Below, in pieces: positions 1 to 6,594 of a stretch of DNA of 64,000 nt (positions within the stretch are counted from its first letter, which is position 1; every line of letters begins with the position of its first letter). Under the pieces are notes generated by a model. It had not been told where the DNA came from. It ran no database searches and saw only the letters and a program-made list of their open reading frames with translations. Source of the DNA: an uncultured Cellulomonas sp. Lineage in GTDB: Bacteria > Actinomycetota > Actinomycetes > Actinomycetales > Cellulomonadaceae. Location: the NCBI RefSeq assembly GCF_947494015.1, contig NZ_CANLTL010000005.1:186001-250000 (forward strand), in the 5' to 3' direction. Made by a program: the position numbers and the translations under genes.

Positions 1-502
1 GTGAGGCCACCAGTACGGGCGCGGAGAAGTCGAAGAACCGTCCCGCCGCCGCCGCGACAGTCGTCCCAGCGGACGCCGCCACGTACTCGCACAGCTCGTC
101 GACCGCAGTCAGCGCCACCTGCGTCACCCCCAGGGCCAGCGCGGCACCGAGGACCGCCTTGCCCACGCCGACCACAGCCCGCGTCAGGCCGCCGGGCTCG
201 CGCCGAAGCACCGAGGTCAGCACCTGCAGGGCGAAGAATGCGACCAGCACCGGCAAGGTGATCGTGGCGATCACCGCGACGTTGTCCCGCAACCACGACA
301 CCGACAGATCGATCGGGGTCAGCGAGTCGAGCGCCGTGAGGGCGCCGGTACCGATCTGGGCGGCCGCGTCGACGAACGCCGCACCCAGACCGCCGAGCAC
401 ATAGTCCGACGCGCCCGCAGCGGCCGAGCCAGCGGCGTTGCTCGCCAGGTCGCACAGGAACGTAATCGGCCCGACGCATGGGTCCAGGGCAGCTACGGAC
501 AT
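1..502 (-). CDS. TrbL/VirB6-like conjugal transfer membrane protein, N-terminal part (runs off left edge)
   Basis: The minus strand is open from an ATG at 502 to the left edge with no stop, giving at least 167 residues. The sequence begins MSVAALDPCVGPITFLCDLA and has an Ala/Gly-rich stretch, a hydrophobic segment near residues 78-95 (ATITLPVLVAFFALQVL) and a second near 115-130. Start with two Cys residues, a short lumenal segment and multiple membrane helices are typical of the TrbL/VirB6-like channel component of actinobacterial integrative conjugative elements. Its ATG lies one base after the TGA of the upstream DUF6112 gene, so the two are probably translationally coupled, and DUF6112 proteins usually sit next to such a gene. 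The assignment rests on this pairing and the membrane pattern; most of the protein lies outside the window. Confidence 0.72.
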   Translation of the reverse strand, partial: MSVAALDPCVGPITFLCDLASNAAGSAAAGASDYVLGGLGAAFVDAAAQIGTGALTALDSLTPIDLSVSWLRDNVAVIATITLPVLVAFFALQVLTSVLRREPGGLTRAVVGVGKAVLGAALALGVTQVALTAVDELCEYVAASAGTTVAAAAGRFFDFSAPVLVAS

Positions 503-503
503 C

Positions 504-779
504 TCAGATCGCCGAGCCCAAGCCCGAGAAGAACGTCACGATCGCGTTCGCCCCACCGATGAGCAGGGCACCGCCGGCCGCGACCAACACTCCGGTCTTT
601 CCGCTCGAGGCGTTGGAGTAGTTGCCCTGCTGGTGCGCCACCGCCCAGATGATCACCGAGATCACCAGCCCGGCCACACACGCCACCAGGCCCCAGGTCA
701 GCAGCGCACCGACGATGCTGCGCACCACCGGCAGCCCCGGCAAGCCGTCCTCATTCGGACTAATCCCTGGATCGGCCAT
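504..779 (-). CDS. DUF6112-type small membrane protein of a conjugative element
   Basis: A 91-residue protein starting MADPGISPNEDGLPGLP. It has two hydrophobic segments (about residues 22-48 and 65-88) separated by a short polar loop ending NYSNASSGKTGV. This two-helix, VirB2/TrbC-pilin-like layout and the GNY...GKTGVL loop match the DUF6112 family encoded by actinobacterial ICEs and conjugative plasmids. The role is inferred to be an inner-membrane component of the type IV secretion apparatus. The ATG at 779 is preferred because it gives the usual family length; upstream in-frame ATGs would add an unlikely basic leader. The stop is one base before the start of the TrbL-like gene, which supports a transfer operon. 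Confidence 0.78.
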   Translation of the reverse strand: MADPGISPNEDGLPGLPVVRSIVGALLTWGLVACVAGLVISVIIWAVAHQQGNYSNASSGKTGVLVAAGGALLIGGANAIVTFFSGLGSAI

Positions 780-1159
780 CGGCACAACCCGTGCCGCCAC
801 CATCGAGAGCCACATGTCCCATACCCCGACCCGCTCGACCGGGCGCCCGCCCCCGACGGCGGAGCGCCTCATGAGCAGGTAGGAACGTCGACCTACAACA
901 TGGTGGTACCTGCGTGGGACTCGACCCGAAACCTCACCTCGGTAGGCGAGCCGGGCGCTCCGCCGCCTCAGCTCCGGTTCGTCCGCCCAGCTACGCGGGC
1001 ACTGGGAAGCATCGACTGTGACCGCCGGAGGTAGGTGGCGGTCCGCTCGCGACGCTACTTGGCGCACTGGGTAAGGCGACGCCGCCATCCAGGTCTTCAA
1101 CCCCGCCAGTCGGATCCGATGATGGCGGCACGCTGGAGGCGGCGTCCCCTACTGGCGAC
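780..1159. other. Non-coding stretch between the ATPase gene and the transfer genes
   Basis: About 380 bases with no supported gene. Both flanking genes run on the minus strand, so this holds the 3' end of the ATPase transcript and probably the promoter of the DUF6112/TrbL pair. I saw no convincing hairpin terminator or clear -10/-35 pair. Confidence 0.4.
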
Positions 1160-3706
1160 TCAGCGGACCAGGCCGCCGGACCAATGCGCCTTGTGTGCCC
1201 TGGCGATCTTCTTGAGGTTGCCCCGCACCACCCGCAGCGTGGCAGTCGACGGTGCTTCGTCGTCATGGTTGCCGGGGTTGAGGACCTTGGGGAAGGTAGT
1301 CCAGTTCCCCTTCTCGGTGCTGTCGAGAGCGAAGCCCCTGACCAGGGGGACCAGGTCGCCGAGGACCTTCGCTTCTCGTTCGACGTCCCCGAGGGCCGTC
1401 GGCGTGCCCTGCGCCGTGCGACCCGTAGCGATGATCTGTTTCGCCAGGCGCTCGGCGGCAGCCCGGTAGCTCAGAGAAGCCTGGCGGCGCCCCTTCGCGC
1501 CCGGCGAGTTGACCCCGTCCTCGGCGTCGAGCATCAATTGATCGAACACGTCTGAGGTCTGCGTCGCCTCGGTACCGGCAACGTGGTCGGTCAGCGTCAA
1601 CTCGAAGGTGCGGTGGGCCTGTCCCGAGTGCTGTGCTGCAGTTAGTTGCGCGAGGTGGTGGTCGTAGGTCGTCAAGATGACCTGGGCGCCGGCGGCGAGC
1701 AGTGCGCCCACGGTGTTCTGAGCGAAGGTGAAGCGGTGGTCGGCGTCGCTGCCGGGGATGGGGTCGTCCAAGACGACCAGCGGTGTGCGGAGCAACTCTG
1801 TCCGGGCGAGGAATGTTGACAGTCCGAGGGCATTGAGCTGTGAGTCGCTGAAGACGCCTAGCGCGTGACGCTCGACTGGCGTAGCGGCCGGGTCAGTGCG
1901 CAGCGCCGCCATCAGGCTCACAAACGTGGTCCCGCTGGCGCGGCGCTGCACTCCGGCGAACGCAACGAGTTCCTCGGGGCGGATCGTTGACCACCAGCGT
2001 GTGATGCTGTCGCTCATTTGCTGAAAGCGTGAGTCAAGAATGTCGACCGCGGCGGTGGCCAACGCGCCCTCCGCCGCCGACAATCGGCTGTCGGCGGCAG
2101 CCCGGGCGGCTGCACTGCGAAGCTCCACGGCGATGTCGCCGGCGTGCTGCACCGCCCGCAGCAGCTCGGCAAGCCCGGCGCCAGCGGTCCGTGCCGCGAC
2201 TACCGGCCTGACGGCCGCATGAAGGGCAGCCGCTGCCTCGTCGCTTACGTGTTGGGCGCTGCGGAGGTCCGCCATGGAGAGGGCTAGGTCCACTGCGGCG
2301 GCGCTGCTGGCGGTGCTGTTGACGTCCACCCTCGTGGTGATGGCTCCCATGTCAGCGCTCAAGGTCTCCTGGAGTGCGGACGCGGTGGAGCGGACGGCCG
2401 CCGCCGCAGCCTTCACATCCCGGGCGGCTGAGCAAGCGGTGATCAGTAGGGCCTCGTCCAACTCAAGTGTCGCCAACTGCTCCTTCGCGGTCTGGACCTG
2501 CTCGCCGCTCCAATGTGCGGCGGCGGGGACCGCAGCCTGAGCCTGCTGAGAGCACCTCCCGGCGTCCGCGATCGCTGCACGCAGTGCCGCGAGCGTGGCA
2601 AAGGCGGCGGCCTCGAGACCTTGACCGTGGCGAAGCGCATCACGGAGCACTTCGAGTCGCTCGGGGGTGAGCGCCTGGGGGGTCGCGCAGACAGGGCAGT
2701 CCACCGGCCCGGCCGCGTGCTGGATCGTCGGAGCGGCCAGTACCGCGTTGAAGATCGGCGCGAGCTCGGCGAGCTTGCGATCTGCTCGCCCGAGGGCCGC
2801 TGCGTACTCGCTGATATCGACCGGAGCGACATCCTCAGGCACCGAGCTGGCTGCGAACGCTCCCAGCGGAAACGCGGCCTCACGCTGCCGCTCGAGCATC
2901 GAGTCGAGGCCATCGTTCAGGTCGGTGAGGTCCTTCGGCTTCTTACCCAGGGCCTGCTCCCCGGCGGTGAGCAGTGCCCCCTGGACTAGTCCGGTCACCT
3001 GCTCCTCAGTGAGGGTCGAACGCGCGAAGCCGAGCGCGACGAATACGTCTTGGAACGGGGTGGCGCGCAGCGCCGTCAACATGCTGCCCCCGTTCGTCGG
3101 CGGCTGATTGCGCAGTCGTCGCCGCACCTGAGCGACGCGCTCTCGCAGCTCATCAAGGTCGGTCAGCGAGAGCAGTGACTTAAAGTACGCCACGCGCTGC
3201 TTGGGCTCGGTCGACAGTACGTGGCGCAGGGTGTGCTGCAAGAGGACCGGCGCGCCGAGATTGGACCCAGCAGCGGGAGCCAGTCCGAACGCCCCCAGGT
3301 CGTCCTTCACGACGCCGTCGACCAGCAGCCGCGAGTCGCACTCCGTCCCCTGCGCGAAGTCGCACACCAGCTCACGGCGGACCTCGTGTACCTGCCCGTC
3401 GGCGCCGCGCATGCCTGCTGCGACCCAGACATCTGCGTCTGCAGCCGGCAGGTGCACGTTTCGGAGAGTCTCGTGGTACTCCGCCTTGGCGCCGCCGAGC
3501 AGATCGCGTCGGCTGCTGCGGCCAGTGAGGAGGAACTCCAGCGCCTCAGCAAGGCTGCTCTTGCCCTGGCTATTGCTGCCGTGGAGAACGCTAAGCGGAG
3601 CGTCGAGGTCGAGCCGCTGTGGCGCGGTGCCAAAGGCTCGGAAGCCGCGGATCTCAAGCCATACAAGGACCGGCGCCCCTGTGGCGACGGTTTCGGGCGC
3701 GGTCAC
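1160..3706 (-). CDS. RecF/SMC-like AAA (ABC-class) ATPase, possible defence component
   Basis: An 848-residue protein. Near the N-terminus, VWLEIRGFRAFG leads into a Walker A at about residues 43-51 (GSNSQGKSS), as in RecF/RecN/SMC ATPases. The centre is a long Ala/Glu/Arg-rich region of probable coiled coil with a CxxC at the tip (DCPVCATP), resembling a Rad50-type zinc hook or a coiled-coil break. A Walker B-like LVVLDDPIPG follows near residue 645, then a D-loop/H-loop region (ILTTYDHH). Such stand-alone ATPases occur in DNA repair and in anti-phage systems, including ABC-three-component systems; which applies here is not visible. The GTG start at 3706 overlaps the TGA of an upstream reading frame by four bases (GTGA), so the upstream gene was a coupled partner. 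That partner is interrupted by an amber codon. Confidence 0.75.
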   Translation of the reverse strand: MTAPETVATGAPVLVWLEIRGFRAFGTAPQRLDLDAPLSVLHGSNSQGKSSLAEALEFLLTGRSSRRDLLGGAKAEYHETLRNVHLPAADADVWVAAGMRGADGQVHEVRRELVCDFAQGTECDSRLLVDGVVKDDLGAFGLAPAAGSNLGAPVLLQHTLRHVLSTEPKQRVAYFKSLLSLTDLDELRERVAQVRRRLRNQPPTNGGSMLTALRATPFQDVFVALGFARSTLTEEQVTGLVQGALLTAGEQALGKKPKDLTDLNDGLDSMLERQREAAFPLGAFAASSVPEDVAPVDISEYAAALGRADRKLAELAPIFNAVLAAPTIQHAAGPVDCPVCATPQALTPERLEVLRDALRHGQGLEAAAFATLAALRAAIADAGRCSQQAQAAVPAAAHWSGEQVQTAKEQLATLELDEALLITACSAARDVKAAAAAVRSTASALQETLSADMGAITTRVDVNSTASSAAAVDLALSMADLRSAQHVSDEAAAALHAAVRPVVAARTAGAGLAELLRAVQHAGDIAVELRSAAARAAADSRLSAAEGALATAAVDILDSRFQQMSDSITRWWSTIRPEELVAFAGVQRRASGTTFVSLMAALRTDPAATPVERHALGVFSDSQLNALGLSTFLARTELLRTPLVVLDDPIPGSDADHRFTFAQNTVGALLAAGAQVILTTYDHHLAQLTAAQHSGQAHRTFELTLTDHVAGTEATQTSDVFDQLMLDAEDGVNSPGAKGRRQASLSYRAAAERLAKQIIATGRTAQGTPTALGDVEREAKVLGDLVPLVRGFALDSTEKGNWTTFPKVLNPGNHDDEAPSTATLRVVRGNLKKIARAHKAHWSGGLVR

Positions 3707-4152
3707 GGCGTCGCCCAGGCACGCGTGATCTCGTCCAGAACCCGATCCACGTCAGCCCACGAGGTCGCTGAACCCGCCGCGGTCGCGAGTTCAGAGGCAT
3801 CCACCCCGGCCTCCGAGGCAGGCAACGCCATCAGTAGGTCGGCGAGGTTGGGGATGAGGTTCGACATCCCGGCGAACGGTACTCGCCTGGCCGCCTTCAG
3901 TAGGGGAGGGAGCGTCCGAACACTGCCGACGGCTCGCTAGGGAGACGTGAACAGCAAGTCCAGTTCCTCGGTAGTGGGACAAGCCAAGGGTCGGGCCGGC
4001 AGTTGGTTGTCGATCCAGGCTCGGTCCCACTGGTCGAGCCGAAAATCCGTACTAGGAGCCCGGTACGGACACGACCTCCGGGCGCCCGCCCGGCGGAGCT
4101 CGCCCGCCACACGAGCCCGCTCGGCGACCGTGTGGCTGCCCGTCGTCCCCAC
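3703..4152 (-). pseudogene. Partner gene of the RecF-like ATPase, split by an in-frame TAG
   Basis: Reading the minus strand from the GTG at 4152 gives 71 residues (VGTTGSHTVAERARVAGELR onward, ending ELDLLFTSP) and then a TAG at 3939-3937. The same frame continues without change for about 78 more codons, ending ...LDEITRAWATP at a TGA that overlaps the ATPase start by four bases. Both halves have protein-like composition and codon use, so the simplest reading is one roughly 149-residue gene with a single nonsense mutation. A second translation start at the ATG at 3867 could still give a 54-residue C-terminal piece. No family was recognised. The protein may start further upstream, because the boundary on that side is also unclear. 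Confidence 0.5.
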
Positions 4153-4246
4153 CTGCCTGAAGTGGCTGACGACAACCGGCCTTGTCGCGAAGTCGCGCGA
4201 CGGATTAGCCGCCGAGCGGCACGCACGCGCTGGCGCACGTGACCCG

Positions 4247-4351
4247 TCAGCGCCGCACCATCCGCCCGATCGGCTCGTTGCCGACAGGGCATCGGAAGCA
4301 GTCGACGTCGAAGATCGCCATGACGTCGTGCTCGACACAGAACCGCTCCAT
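4247..4351 (-). CDS. Small CxxH...CxxC putative zinc-binding protein
   Basis: A 34-residue frame, MERFCVEHDVMAIFDVDCFR then CPVGNEPIGRMVRR, preceded by a GGAGGG ribosome site about nine bases before the ATG at 4351. The pattern C-x2-H at residues 5-8 and C-x2-C at 18-21 is that of a small zinc-binding fold. The frame stays open upstream to 4501 but that extension is poor in protein-like sequence. No family is recognised and the gene is too short for certainty. Confidence 0.35.
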   Translation of the reverse strand: MERFCVEHDVMAIFDVDCFRCPVGNEPIGRMVRR

Positions 4352-4589
4352 GGTGCTCGCCCTCCACAGGGGTGCGGTGTTGCGTCCATGCCAGGTGGAT
4401 GTGCGGCCGCGCGACCGCGCGTGCACCAGGCACCCGGGAGCATCGACAATCGGCGCACCTAGGATCGCGGGGTTGCATATGGGTACACCCGAACGCGACA
4501 CCTTGCCGCGGCGGCGCCGCAGCGTGATTCGACCGTCGCGCCAAGTCGGCTAGCGGCGTTTTGCGACGTTTGTGTGCAAGGGTCTAGGG

Positions 4590-5189
4590 ATGGCGCGACA
4601 CATTGGGAAGAGGCTCGGGTACGCGCGGGTGTCGAGCACCGATCAGAACCTCGACCGCCAGCGTGCGGCGCTGGGGGAGGTCGATCGGCTGTTCCAGGAG
4701 AAGCAGTCCGGCGCCGGCCGCGGAGCGCGCACCGCGTTGGCCGAGCTGCTCGACTACGCCCGCGACGGTGACACCGTCGTGGTGTCCTCGATGGACCGCC
4801 TCGCGCGGTCGGTCGTCGACCTCAACGGGATCGTGGCGGAACTGGTCGCCAAGGATGTCGTCGTGGAGTTTTTGGCCGAGGGCGTCACGTTCCGGCCCGG
4901 CGCGGCGGATCCGTTCGCGGAGTTCCAGCTGAACATCATGGGCTCGTTCGCCCAGCTCGAGCGGGCCATTGCCAAGGAGCGTCAGACCGAGGGCATCCGC
5001 GCCGCCAAGGCACGCGGGGTCTACCAGGGCAGGCCTCGCCGGCTGAGCGCCGCCGACGTCGCGCAGGCCCGCGAGCTCGTCGGCGCCGGCGTGCCGAAAG
5101 CCGAGGTCGCGCGGCGCCTCGGTATCCACCGCTCGAACCTGTACCGCGCCCTGGACGCAGCCGCTGCGGTGCCGACGGCCAGCCACTGA
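4590..5189 (+). CDS. Serine recombinase of the resolvase/invertase family
   Basis: A protein of 199 residues from the ATG at 4590. It has the N-terminal catalytic signature GYARVSSTDQNLDRQR with nucleophile Ser15, the VVVSSMDRLARS motif with the conserved catalytic Arg residues, the long E helix (FAQLERAIAKERQTEGIRAAKARG), and a C-terminal helix-turn-helix (VPKAEVARRLGIHRSNLYRAL). This is the usual architecture and length of Tn3-type resolvases and plasmid invertases. An in-frame GTG at 4572 would add six residues; the ATG is favoured because the family normally begins a few residues before the GYARVS motif. No transposase lies beside it, so it may serve element or plasmid dimer resolution. 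It is distinct from the second resolvase at 61.9-62.5 kb. Confidence 0.9.
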   Translation: MARHIGKRLGYARVSSTDQNLDRQRAALGEVDRLFQEKQSGAGRGARTALAELLDYARDGDTVVVSSMDRLARSVVDLNGIVAELVAKDVVVEFLAEGVTFRPGAADPFAEFQLNIMGSFAQLERAIAKERQTEGIRAAKARGVYQGRPRRLSAADVAQARELVGAGVPKAEVARRLGIHRSNLYRALDAAAAVPTASH

Positions 5190-5345
5190 CCCGCCGCCGC
5201 AGCTTCTGTCTCCTGCCGACGTGCTCGTCGATCTCGCGCGGCCCGACTCGTCAGAGCCGACGTCGCGGTGCTCGCGGAGTCGCAGGCTGACCCGTTGGGC
5301 CAGCCGGAAACGGGGCTAGCCCGCCTACTGCCGAGTGTGCGTCCG

Positions 5346-5576
5346 TCAGCCTGGGATGTTGCGCGGATCGTTGCCCGGTTCGACGGTGTCCTTGGCCCGG
5401 ATCTTCCCATCGCGACCGCTGATGCTCACCTCGCCGCCGCCCTGGTTACCGACGATCTCCTTCGCACGCGCGATCGCCTGCGCCTGCGTGTCGGTGTGCG
5501 CTGAGGCGCGCTTGCCGCCGCCTGTCACGTCCCAGCCGCCCTCGGGATTCGGGACCACGTTCCTATTAGGTGCCAT
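5346..5576 (-). CDS. DUF2188 domain protein
   Basis: A 76-residue soluble protein, MAPNRNVVPNPEGGWDVTGG at the N-terminus, followed by a helix (SAHTDTQAQAIARAKEIVGN) and a GEVSISGRDGKIRAKDTV strand pair. The NVVPxxxGWDV start, the Q-x-A-I-A-x-A-K helix and the G-E-V-x-I-x-G-x-D-G-x-I-R ending match DUF2188. These small proteins are common in actinobacteria and their function is unknown. The ATG at 5576 gives the usual family length. It has no obvious operon partner. Confidence 0.85.
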   Translation of the reverse strand: MAPNRNVVPNPEGGWDVTGGGKRASAHTDTQAQAIARAKEIVGNQGGGEVSISGRDGKIRAKDTVEPGNDPRNIPG

Positions 5577-5807
5577 CACTCTCAACTCCCTGGTGCTGTC
5601 GGCGAGGCTTGGATGCCTCGACCTATCAGAGTCAGCGTGGCAGAGGGCACTGACATGCCGGGCAGCCCTGCATCGGCGCGCAGTTGCTCGAGGCCGTGCA
5701 AGACCGGTTGTTTCCGAACAATTGAGCGTGCCGCTGCTCGGCGGGGGGGCAGAGGTCGCTTGTGGGCGGCTGCCGACCGCGCGTGGCCGTGGTGGTGGCG
5801 TCGCCTG

Positions 5808-5845
5808 CGCGGTCAGGCGCGACGGCGCCGGTGCGCCTGACCGCG
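5808..5845 (-). terminator. Hairpin terminator after the copper-storage gene
   Basis: A 13-base perfect inverted repeat (CGCGGTCAGGCGC / GCGCCTGACCGCG) with a 12-base loop starts about 12 bases past the stop of the gene at 5858-6259. No clear T-run follows, as is common in GC-rich actinobacteria. Confidence 0.6.
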
Positions 5846-5857
5846 TCCGGGGTGGGG

Positions 5858-6259
5858 TCAGGCGATGGCGTTGAGCAGCTCGGTGCAGGCCGCCTCGCAC
5901 GCCCGGCACGCCTCGGCGCAGACCCGGCAGTGCTCGTGCATGCCGGCGTGGCTCTCGCACTCGTCGCCGCAGGCGCGGCACGCGGCGATGCATGCCTGCA
6001 GGTGGGCGCGGGTGACGTTGGCGTCGTAGCCGGTGTGGCGGGACAGGATGGCGGCCGTGGTGGCGCAGCTGTCGGCGCAGTCGAGGTTGCTGCGGATGCA
6101 CTTGCGCAGGTCGGCGACCATCTCCTCGCTCAGACACGCGTCCGCACAGGCGGTACAGGCCTGGGAGCAGGTGACCAGGGTGTCGATGACCCGGGCGAGG
6201 AGCTCGCGGTCGAGGTTGATCTCGGCGGGGTAGGTCTGCAGCATCGCGGCGGTCTTCAT
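5858..6259 (-). CDS. Four-helix bundle copper-binding protein (Csp family)
   Basis: A 133-residue protein beginning MKTAAMLQTYPAEINLDREL and dense in Cys and His arranged on four helices: TCSQACTACADACL, KCIRSNLDCADSCATT, ACIAACRACGDECESH and HCRVCAEACRACEAAC. This C-x3-C-x2-C-x3-C spacing is the hallmark of copper storage proteins (Csp, formerly DUF326), which bind many Cu(I) ions inside the bundle. There is no signal peptide, so it should act in the cytoplasm like Csp3. The ATG at 6259 has a good GGAGGG ribosome site. It is transcribed divergently from the CopB-like ATPase, and the shared intergenic region holds a direct-repeat box and a CsoR-like palindrome, which suggests copper control. 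Confidence 0.93.
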   Translation of the reverse strand: MKTAAMLQTYPAEINLDRELLARVIDTLVTCSQACTACADACLSEEMVADLRKCIRSNLDCADSCATTAAILSRHTGYDANVTRAHLQACIAACRACGDECESHAGMHEHCRVCAEACRACEAACTELLNAIA

Positions 6260-6376
6260 CGTGCCCTCCGGTGGGTCTCGGGTGACGGCGCGTGGCCAAC
6301 GTGAGCCCGCGCACCTGGACCCCATCGACGCTAGGGACCCACGCGGCCGGTCGCATGGTGGGGCCCCGGGGGCGGC

Positions 6377-6394
6377 GATGAAGTTTCGATGAAG
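6377..6394. promoter_or_regulatory. Direct-repeat box, likely OmpR-type response regulator site
   Basis: GATGAAG occurs twice with 11-base spacing (6377-6383 and 6388-6394; whole site GATGAAGTTTCGATGAAG). Tandem repeats one helical turn apart are the classic binding pattern of OmpR/PhoB-family regulators. The same box, with one mismatch, lies at 10990-11007 in front of the response regulator gene. The regulator encoded at 11046-11777 is the obvious candidate to bind both (inference). Confidence 0.6.
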
Positions 6395-6450
6395 CCCCAC
6401 CCCGGCGGACACACTGGGGAACACCAGCCCGGTCCAACCGGTTCCTGCGC

Positions 6451-6467
6451 ATACCCCACAGGGGTAT
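6451..6467. promoter_or_regulatory. CsoR-like palindromic operator
   Basis: ATACCCCACAGGGGTAT is a perfect 7-base inverted repeat with a three-base centre. TACCC...GGGTA palindromes are typical of Cu(I)-responsive CsoR sites in GC-rich Gram-positives. It sits just before the ribosome site of the CopB-like ATPase. No csoR gene is in this window, so the repressor would be encoded elsewhere. Confidence 0.55.
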
Positions 6468-6594
6468 CCAATGGGAGGTCACGACGAGCGCGGACGAGCA
6501 CACCGGTCACACCACGCAGCCCGGCCGCAGCGGCGCCGGCCACCATGACGGGCACGTCGGCCCGGCGGGCGACCATGCCGAGCACGCGGCCACG

